From: Lewinellaceae bacterium
Lineage (GTDB): Bacteria; Bacteroidota; Bacteroidia; Chitinophagales; Saprospiraceae
Length of the DNA stretch: 64,000 bases
Direction of reading: 5' to 3'
Assembly (NCBI GenBank): GCA_020636225.1
Contig: JACJYI010000004.1
Coordinates: 434,001-498,000 of the forward strand
Part shown: piece after piece, positions 1 to 7,500 of the stretch
How positions within the stretch are numbered: the first letter of the stretch is position 1
How the letters are laid out: each line of letters starts with the position of its first letter
Made by a program: the position numbers and the translations under genes
The notes under the pieces: generated by a model
Told to the model about the DNA's origin: nothing
What the model saw: the letters and a program-made list of their open reading frames with translations, nothing else
The model's database searches: none

Positions 1-1411
1 TGGACTGTCCATCCCGGCGGTTATGCCGAACCAGGCCACCACCCTGAGATTCGGCAAAGACCACATCCTTGTCGGTAGGATGGCGGAAGGAATAGAACCC
101 GTCTCCACCTGCGGTAAAGGCCCAGTCCGCATTGCTGATCCCGCCCGGGCTGCGCGAGGGACCCACCCAGGAACCATTGTCCTGGAGGCCTCCGTAGACA
201 TTGAAGGGCTGGTCATTGTCCACGCTGATGTGATAAAACTGGGACACGGGCAGGTTCATGTACATCCTGAAGGCATAGCCTCCGTCATAGGACTCGTACA
301 CACCGCCGTCGGTGCCGATCACCACATGTCGGCTGTTGTTCGGGTCGATCCAGACGGCATGGATGTCTGAATGCACACCGCTGCCTACCGTGCGCCAGGT
401 TTTCCCGGCATTGTCACTGATAATCAGGTTGAGCCCGCATTTGTACACGTTGGCTGCATCATTCGGATCAATGGCCAGCCGGCTGAAATAGAAGGGACGA
501 ACGATGGTATTGAAATCCGAACTCTGCTTCACCCAGCTCTGGCCGGCATCGACGGACAGGTACAGGCCCTTGTCCTTTTTTTCTTTGGCTTCAACGGTCA
601 GATAGATCGTATCGGATGAAGATGGGGCGATCTCTACGGCCATGCGTCCATACGGCTTGTCGGGAAGGCCGTTACCCGTCACTTCCGTCCAGGTGGCACC
701 ACCGTCGGTGGTCCGGTACAATCCGCTGCCCTCGCCCCCCGACCGGAAGAAATGGGGTGAACGCCGATGGTCCCACATGCAGGCATACAGGATGTTGGGA
801 TCCCGGGGGTCCATGGTCAGATCGGCACATCCGGTCGAGGCGTTGACATAAAGGACCCGTTCCCAGGTGGTCCCGAAGTCCGTCGTACGGTAGACACCCC
901 GTTCCTCGCTGTCAGCCCACAGTTTTCCCTGCACGGCGACATAGAGGGTACCCGGTTGGTCGGGGTCGAGCAACACCTTGGCGATACGCTCGCTTTCCTT
1001 CAGGCCCTTGTTGGTCCAGGTCGTCCCTCCATTGACGGAAACATAGATGCCATCTCCCACGGAAACGGAATTTCTGACCCAGGGCTCTCCCGTACCTGCC
1101 CATACCGTATCCGGATGGGCCTGGTCGATCGCCAGTGCTCCGATGGATTGCACATGATCGTCAAACACCGGCATGAAACTCGCCCCGGCAGAAACGGATT
1201 TCCAGATCCCGCCTCCTGCAGCACCGATGTACATGACCTGGGGTTTGCTTTCCACCACGGCCAGGGTAGCGATACGACCGCTCATCACGGCCGGACCGAT
1301 ATCGCGGGCCCTGAGGTCACCAAAGGGAATCTTGAGGGAAGCAGCCTCCTGGGCCTGGATGATAGCCAGGGTAGACAGTACCAACAGGAAGGAGAGGGTC
1401 AAATGTCGCAT
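1..1411 (-). CDS. Secreted BNR/sortilin-type beta-propeller protein (partial, C-terminus off the window)
   Basis: The reading frame starts at 1411 on the minus strand and runs open for 470 codons to the window edge, so the C-terminus is missing. It opens with a signal peptide (MRHLTLSFLLVLSTLAIIQA). Mature sequence then shows repeated BNR/Asp-box-like motifs (SVNGGTTW, TTDFGTTW, TTDGGATW, SVDAGQSW, SDNAGKTW), each in a propeller blade with nearby IDP/LDP-x-N/Q turns. This matches the large family of Bacteroidota VPS10/sortilin-like 'glycosyl hydrolase' propellers exported to the periplasm or surface; these are usually about 1000 residues, so roughly half is seen. A hydrolase activity is not supported by any visible catalytic motif. 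It lies downstream of, and is separated by a terminator from, the LolA-like gene. Confidence 0.85.
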   Translation of the reverse strand, partial: MRHLTLSFLLVLSTLAIIQAQEAASLKIPFGDLRARDIGPAVMSGRIATLAVVESKPQVMYIGAAGGGIWKSVSAGASFMPVFDDHVQSIGALAIDQAHPDTVWAGTGEPWVRNSVSVGDGIYVSVNGGTTWTNKGLKESERIAKVLLDPDQPGTLYVAVQGKLWADSEERGVYRTTDFGTTWERVLYVNASTGCADLTMDPRDPNILYACMWDHRRSPHFFRSGGEGSGLYRTTDGGATWTEVTGNGLPDKPYGRMAVEIAPSSSDTIYLTVEAKEKKDKGLYLSVDAGQSWVKQSSDFNTIVRPFYFSRLAIDPNDAANVYKCGLNLIISDNAGKTWRTVGSGVHSDIHAVWIDPNNSRHVVIGTDGGVYESYDGGYAFRMYMNLPVSQFYHISVDNDQPFNVYGGLQDNGSWVGPSRSPGGISNADWAFTAGGDGFYSFRHPTDKDVVFAESQGGGLVRHNRRDGQS

Positions 1412-1439
1412 GATCTAGGTTGGATGGGGTGGAAAACAA

Positions 1440-1476
1440 ACGGGCCGGAAAGAGCATGATGGTTCTTCCGGCCCGT
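1440..1476 (-). terminator. Rho-independent terminator downstream of the LolA-like gene
   Basis: A perfect 11-bp inverted repeat (ACGGGCCGGAA at 1440-1450, TTCCGGCCCGT at 1466-1476) with a 15-base loop. Read on the minus strand it is followed by a T-rich stretch (TTTGTTTT). It begins 25 bases after the stop of the gene at 1501-2223 and before the start at 1411, so it should separate the two transcripts. Confidence 0.8.
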
Positions 1477-1500
1477 ATACGATGGGCTTAAGGGTGAGGA

Positions 1501-2223
1501 TTATTTGTCACCTGGGAAGGTGAACTGCGATTCATCGACCTCCACATTGGTCTCGATCTTGTCGAAGGTCAGTTGGGCCACCACCTGTCCATTGACTTTG
1601 GTGGTCATGGAGTGGGGCATCATCATGCCATCCACTTCGTCGTAATCGCTCAGGTATTGCTCGACCGGCATGCCTTTCATCTGACCTGCTGCGGCGAAGG
1701 TCCTGATCATGATGGGCACATAGCTTTCCGGATCAAAATAGTAGAAGCGATCATCGCCATCCTTCGTGGTGAGCTTGACCACCAGGGTCTTGACACCATC
1801 CACCTCCTCGGAGCTCTCCAGACTGGCCTTGTGGCCCTTCCGGGCATAGTCCATCAGGTCATCCTCAAACATCTGCTTGCCGGCTTCCGTGGATTCCTCG
1901 TCCGACTTCTTCTGTGGTTCCGTGCCACCCATGAACGGGTTGATCGTCCAGGCCGTCTGTCCGTCAAAGGCTTCGACAAACTGGGTACCCTGGATATCGA
2001 CGACCAGCTTCTGCTTGTTGGGCCGGGTCATGACCATGGTGAATGGAAATTCCATGCCCATCTGGTTGGCCCGTCCGATAGTCCGTGTTGACCGAAGGGA
2101 TTGCCAGGTCTCCAGGCCACCAATGTTGGTGTAATAATTCTGAAGGACCTCGTCCAGTGATTGGGCCTGAAGGGTGGCCAGGGCCAGGCTGCTGAAGAGG
2201 AGAAGAGCGAGTACTTTTTTCAT
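1501..2223 (-). CDS. Secreted LolA-like outer-membrane lipoprotein-sorting family protein
   Basis: This 240-residue protein has a clear signal peptide (MKKVLALLLFSSLALATLQA, cut before Q). The start at 2223 is chosen over the upstream in-frame ATG at 2265 because it places the Lys-Lys n-region at the very N-terminus. The body has the pattern of the LolA/LolB-like superfamily seen widely in Bacteroidota: an N-terminal helix (LDEVLQNYYTNIGG), then beta strands describing an 'unfolding antiparallel sheet' (RPNKQKLVVDIQG, AFDGQTAWTINPF) and a closing VDESQFTFPGDK. Family members carry hydrophobic ligands or lipoproteins in the periplasm; the actual ligand here is unknown. It is divergent from thiL across a 131-bp gap. 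A weak -7-like element (TAATTTCG) lies at 2244-2251. Confidence 0.75.
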   Translation of the reverse strand: MKKVLALLLFSSLALATLQAQSLDEVLQNYYTNIGGLETWQSLRSTRTIGRANQMGMEFPFTMVMTRPNKQKLVVDIQGTQFVEAFDGQTAWTINPFMGGTEPQKKSDEESTEAGKQMFEDDLMDYARKGHKASLESSEEVDGVKTLVVKLTTKDGDDRFYYFDPESYVPIMIRTFAAAGQMKGMPVEQYLSDYDEVDGMMMPHSMTTKVNGQVVAQLTFDKIETNVEVDESQFTFPGDK

Positions 2224-2342
2224 TTGTTTGCGTTTTGATGCACCGAAATTAACCCCTCCTGCCACTATGCCTGATTAAAATTCGGTTAATGGCCGTCTTT
2301 TATCGACCAAGGCGCCTTCTGTATCCCACCGAAGGCTTGATG

Positions 2343-2350
2343 TATCTTTG
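2343..2350 (+). promoter_or_regulatory. Bacteroidota -7 promoter element of thiL
   Basis: TATCTTTG matches the Bacteroidota sigma-70 -7 consensus TAnnTTTG exactly. Only four bases separate it from the ATG at 2355, so transcription should start at or very near the start codon (leaderless or nearly so). Confidence 0.6.
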
Positions 2351-2354
2351 GGCC

Positions 2355-3398
2355 ATGGAAGACACGACACCTCAACGCACGGAAGTGGGCAAACTGGGTG
2401 AATTCGGGCTGATCGACCGCCTGACCGCCCCTTTTCATCCTTCCCAATCATCCACCATCAAAGGCATCGGTGATGATGCGGCTGTCCTGGACACTGGAGG
2501 TGACCGCCTAACCCTTGTTTCCACCGACATGCTGGTCGAGGGTATCCATTTCGACCTGATGTACACCCCACTCAAGCATCTGGGCTACAAAGCGGTGGTG
2601 GTCAACCTGTCGGATATCTATGCCATGAACGGAACACCTGCCCAGATCACCGTGTCGATGGCGATCTCCAACCGATTCTCCGTGGAGGCACTGGAGGAGT
2701 TGTATGAAGGGATCCGGCTGGCTTGCGAATACTATGAGGTCGACCTGGTCGGCGGGGATACGACATCCTCCAACAAGGGATTGATCCTCAGCATCACGGC
2801 CCTGGGTACTGTCGAAAAAGACAAGGTAGTCTACCGGTCAGGTGCCAAAGTGGGTGATCTGATCTGCATCACGGGCGACCTGGGTGCGGCCTACCTCGGC
2901 CTGCAGATCCTGGAGCGGGAGAAGCAATTGTACATGGACCAGCCGGGTATCCAGCCCGATCTGGAGGACCAGCAATATCTCATCGGTCGCCAACTCAAGC
3001 CGGAGGCACGCAAAGACATGATCGCGGCCTTTGCCCACAATGGTCTCAAGCCCACCTCCATGATCGATATTTCGGACGGACTGGCATCGGAGCTGTTTCA
3101 CATTGGCAAACAGAGCGGGGTGGGTGCCTACCTGGAGGAATCCGGCATTCCCATCCATCCCGACGCCAAGATGATGGCCTTGAAGTTTCAACTCGACCCG
3201 ACCACCTGCGCATTGAGCGGCGGTGAGGATTATGAACTGTTATTCACCATCGATCCCGCCGACGTGGACCGCGTTCGCTTCCTGCCCGATATCTATATCG
3301 CCGGTGAGATCGTCCCGGCGTCAGATGGATTCACCCTGCATACCACCGGGGGCAAGCGCCATCCGCTCACCGCCCAGGGGTGGAATCACTTTGGGTGA
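2355..3398 (+). CDS. thiL: Thiamine-monophosphate kinase
   Basis: ThiL phosphorylates thiamine monophosphate with ATP to give thiamine diphosphate, the last step of cofactor synthesis, in the cytoplasm. The 347-residue length is normal. Family signatures are visible: ELGEFGLI-type N-terminus (LGEFGLIDRL), KGIGDDAAVLD, the metal-binding STDMLVEGIHFD, VVNLSDIYAMNG, DLVGGDTTSS, and near the end DISDGLASEL and SGGEDYELLF. The start at 2355 is preferred to 2289 because homology begins right after it and a -7 promoter box lies immediately upstream. The last 30 codons are duplicated as a remnant at 11860-11952, on the far side of an AT-rich island, suggesting that the present 3' end was supplied by an inserted element. 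Confidence 0.95.
   Translation: MEDTTPQRTEVGKLGEFGLIDRLTAPFHPSQSSTIKGIGDDAAVLDTGGDRLTLVSTDMLVEGIHFDLMYTPLKHLGYKAVVVNLSDIYAMNGTPAQITVSMAISNRFSVEALEELYEGIRLACEYYEVDLVGGDTTSSNKGLILSITALGTVEKDKVVYRSGAKVGDLICITGDLGAAYLGLQILEREKQLYMDQPGIQPDLEDQQYLIGRQLKPEARKDMIAAFAHNGLKPTSMIDISDGLASELFHIGKQSGVGAYLEESGIPIHPDAKMMALKFQLDPTTCALSGGEDYELLFTIDPADVDRVRFLPDIYIAGEIVPASDGFTLHTTGGKRHPLTAQGWNHFG
3375..3391 (+). repeat. 17-bp direct repeat inside thiL 3' end (putative left attachment core)
   Basis: CAGGGGTGGAATCACTT here is identical to 11926-11942 in the thiL remnant. It is the longest identical stretch between the two copies of the thiL tail, so it is a candidate recombination core for the island between them. 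That role is inference. Confidence 0.5.
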
Positions 3399-3600
3399 TT
3401 AAATTTAAGTATAAATCATCCAATTACTAGGTATAGAGAAATTTAAGCTAAACCTAGATTCAACATTACAGTGGATCATCATGGGCTATGGAGATTCTAA
3501 GTGGAATATTTTTGAATTCACCTTATTTAAATTGCTTAATTTTAGTATTTTAATCCCCATTAAGAAACAATTCAATTATTGACAGATAAATTATTTTACA

Positions 3601-4533
3601 ATGTATCGATTAAAAATTACCCCATTTGTTATATTTTGTATTATGTCTATGCCACTAAAGCAATTGGTGGGGCAGAATTTATTTTATAATGGTTCATTTG
3701 AAGGATATATATCTCCTCCAGTTTTTCCTTCTTCTTGGCTGTCTTGTGAAAAATATAACAGGTACTATGTTGATATTAATCTATTGACACCTGAATTAAT
3801 TGATACTCCTTATAAAGGTTACGGCTATGTTGGACTACGTGCAACCAAATTGAATACATCCAATCCCAAGTTAAACAATGCTAAAGCAAATCTTGCCCAA
3901 GAGCTGTTTTCACCCTTAAAAATTGGTACTGAATACTATTTCTCAATTGCAACTAAAGTTCCAATCAATGAATTGATCATTGACAGCATCAATTATTCAG
4001 ACATACCCAGCATTGAAGTTTGGCTTGGTGATACAATTTGCTCACAAGAAATGCTGTTATATAAAAAAACATCTGCATTTAGTTCAAACGAGTGGCAAGA
4101 ATATTCAACAAAATTTATCGCAAATTCTACTTACTCGTGGATATATATTAAATCGCATCCTGACACTCAAGTCAACAGCTTTGCAAGTTATTTACTAATT
4201 GATGATGTAAATCTTTACCCAACTCAAAATGATACATTTACTAAAGATTGTGCTTTTTTCATTCCAACTAGTTTTAGTCCAAATTTTGATGGAATAAATG
4301 ATGTCTTTGGGATGTTGTACAGCAACGATTGTAAGCCATTGTCAATGAATTTAAAAATATTTAACAGGTGGGGTGCATTAATATTTTCTGGAGATGGTAT
4401 AAATGACAATTGGAATGGAATATGCGAAGGAAAAATACTTGATCCAGGAACATATATTTATCAATTTACTTTTATAAATCCGATAACCAATAATACAGAA
4501 GTAAAATCAGGTATTGTGAACCTTGTCAAATAA
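3601..4533 (+). CDS. Secreted protein with type B T9SS (CHU_C) sorting domain
   Basis: A 310-residue protein with a signal peptide (hydrophobic stretch residues 5-22, cut near GQN). Residues about 25-200 look like a carbohydrate-binding/galactose-binding-like jelly roll: NGSFEG near the start and WIYIKSHP / YLLIDDVNLYP near the end are typical of such modules. The last ~90 residues are the gliding-motility-associated C-terminal domain, with FIPTSFSPNFDGINDVF, IFNRWGALIFSG, NWNG and PGTYIYQFTF. This targets proteins to the T9SS and, in type B cargo, often leads to surface retention with PorP/SprF-like partners; none is in the window. AT-rich codon use points to island origin. It converges on the giant gene at 4581. 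Confidence 0.85.
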   Translation: MYRLKITPFVIFCIMSMPLKQLVGQNLFYNGSFEGYISPPVFPSSWLSCEKYNRYYVDINLLTPELIDTPYKGYGYVGLRATKLNTSNPKLNNAKANLAQELFSPLKIGTEYYFSIATKVPINELIIDSINYSDIPSIEVWLGDTICSQEMLLYKKTSAFSSNEWQEYSTKFIANSTYSWIYIKSHPDTQVNSFASYLLIDDVNLYPTQNDTFTKDCAFFIPTSFSPNFDGINDVFGMLYSNDCKPLSMNLKIFNRWGALIFSGDGINDNWNGICEGKILDPGTYIYQFTFINPITNNTEVKSGIVNLVK

Positions 4534-4580
4534 AGTAAATTTAGAGACAACAAACAAATGCAATCCAGTAGTACGCTCAA

Positions 4581-7500
4581 TTAATTATTCAGGATAATAA
4601 ATTTTCTAAATTCATATACTCCTTTTTCTGATAAGAATTTAACAAAATAAACTCCTGCATTTAGATCAAGGATTAGTGATTGAATTTGTCCGTCCTCTAT
4701 TGCTGATGAAAAAACCTCCCGACCACTTGTCGAATAAATGCGATAACTCAATAAGAGGCTAGATGAATTTTTAATATATGTCGGTGAGCCTTTTGAAGCA
4801 AGACTAGGATAAACCATAATATCTTCATATGAATTGTCTTGAACCCGAATCAAAGCCTCAGGAACTTTATTGACTGTTGGAATGCAATTTGGATACCCTC
4901 TACATTGCAGCGTATCATTAATGACTATTGGCTGCATAAAGACTTCCATTATTCCATAATATTCATTACCTGGATAACTCCATGGACAGGCAAAATTTAT
5001 CCAACACTGAGGCGCTGATGAGCCATTGGTATAAATGCACGTATCAAACTCTGTTGGTATTGGATTAAAGTAATAGATAGGTCCTTCAGGATCCCAATCA
5101 CAAAATAATATTGCCGAACAAAGTGAATCAACTGGTGTATTCTCATCAATAACAACATTGTTGGTTTCATCAGTATCTGAATTAACATGAAATCCATAAT
5201 TCACATCTTCCAACTCGCAACATTGATAAGGGTATATATATTCGCCTAAATAATAATTATAGCTGGAAATCCTACAAGCCAATTCAGCAGTACATCTACC
5301 ATTTTCATCTGGTTGATCCGAAGTATAAGCACCCCAGTTCAATATTCCATAAACTGGTTGACCGAATTCATGGAAATCATCAAATTCGCAATATTTGACA
5401 CCATGACAATTCACAGGATCCCCACTTTCATTTAAAATTACTTGTACATCCTCAATTATGTATTCCCCATTCTCCTGTGGACCAATAGGCAGATCATTAC
5501 AGTATTGACCAGCTTTGCATGTCATAGGATTAGACCATGGTCGATACCCGTTTTCGTATGGAAAAACAAAAGTATCCCTGCATCCTGCTTGATCAACTAA
5601 AATCAATGATTTATTACAAGGTGATTGAACTGTTATATTAGCCTGAATATTGTAATCATGTGAATTAATCTGTTCAGGGTAATTATAATTTGGATCTGAA
5701 CACCAGTTAGGGTCGTTTACCCACGAGTACCATTTCGAGGCAATGTACCCGTATCCATTTGTAGGATTAATTTCAATAGAACCGTCATGAATAATCGGAT
5801 TTTCCCCTTCTACATAAAAAAAACACGGATTTACAATAACTGCATTTGCTGATATTTCATACCCTGCACAATACTTTATATACTTGCAAAATGATTGAGT
5901 CTCTCCACATCCATTGGAAATGTTTACACAGTATTTTCCATCAGGCAGATTACCTATTGCTGCTGTGTTGCCAATTATTTCTCCTTGTTCATTTGTCCAA
6001 ACATATGTGATCCAACTGTTTTGGTATAAAGGTTCTGTAGATACAACCAACCCCAATGCTCCATCTAATGTATTAGGTCCACTCAAGGACGTAATATTCA
6101 CCTCGTCGACTGTAAAATTGGGAGCATTTGACTCCGCATCATTATTCCAACAGCAGCGTATTTCATACTCCTGTACAATCTCGCAGCCCTCCCCATTCGA
6201 TATGGTCACACTGTACATCCCGGCAGGCTTGTTGAAGATATCTTCCGTCGTTTCACCAGAATTCCATTGAAAAGAAAGCAATGTTGAACCTGGTAAGTAA
6301 TTGTAGGCGGTAATGTCTATTGAACCGGATGGTCCACCATTGCTACACCCATAAGTATGATTGATTTCGTTCAGATATACATCAAACTGCTCCTTGTTTA
6401 TCAGTGTAAAACACTCTGTGGCCATACACGTCCCCGTCACATCATACACGGTGAGGCAATAGGTACCAGCCGGTTTGTTGTAGATATTTTTGGTCGTTTC
6501 GCCACTGTCCCATTGAAATAACAGCCCGGTTGAGTTGGACGTCACCGCAGGAAGAATGGAACCATTTGACGCCGGAGCACAGGGTGGATCGATTACACTG
6601 GCTGAAACGTCGATTGTTACTTCAAAATATTGATCAACAGGTACACACGTCGTCCACTCGCAATGCGGCGCAAAAAGATTGGTGGCCGTTACACAATAGG
6701 TGCCTAGAGCCAGGGGGGACAAATCACTCCCCGTGTCACCGGTATTCCATTGATATGTAAAGCTGCCCGGCGCATTGGAAGACACTACTGTAGAGATTTG
6801 CCCACCAGAGTTGTCTTCACATGGATAGCTGATCTCATAACTGCCATCCAGTGTAAAGTTCTCATATGTAAAGCTTTCAGACAGTGTGCAAGATGGCATG
6901 ACAATGTTCAGCAGATACGTGCCATCCTCCACCACTCCTGAATAGGGAACGGAGATCGGAACAGGATTCATCCCCCAGGAAATGATCGCAGCTTCATCAG
7001 CCGCCATGGTTATTGCGATATCACCCTCAACACAACCCGCTGTATACTGGACGTCATATTCTACACTATGGTCAATAATGACTTGTTGTACTTGCGAGCA
7101 ACCATGTTTGTCAGTAATTGTCACAATGTAATCTCCTGCTGCAAGCCCGCTTCGGGGATTCGCTTTGACACCATCCGGCCAGGTGACCATGATCGGACCT
7201 TCTCCCTGAATGATGGAGAAGGAAACCGAGCCGTTCGGGTTGTTCGGGCAGGCATTGACTACCGTCATTTCCGTCAACAAGGGGGTCGCTTCTTCAAGAA
7301 TAAATGTCGTAATTTCGATACAGGCAAATAATGAAGAAGTAATGGTCAGATAATACGTTCCAGGTGATAGATCGTCAATGGACACTCCGGCACCCAGGTC
7401 ATTCTGCCCATCTGACCATTGGTAGGTGAACATTTCGTTCTCATTCAAGGGAATACAGATTGCTTTGATCTTTCCCGTATTCTGGCCTGGGCAAGGCTTA

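Noticed and set aside
767..1459. 230-codon plus-strand frame near the left edge
   Set aside because: It lies opposite the BNR-propeller gene, whose minus-strand frame has a signal peptide and repeats, and it runs through the terminator hairpin.
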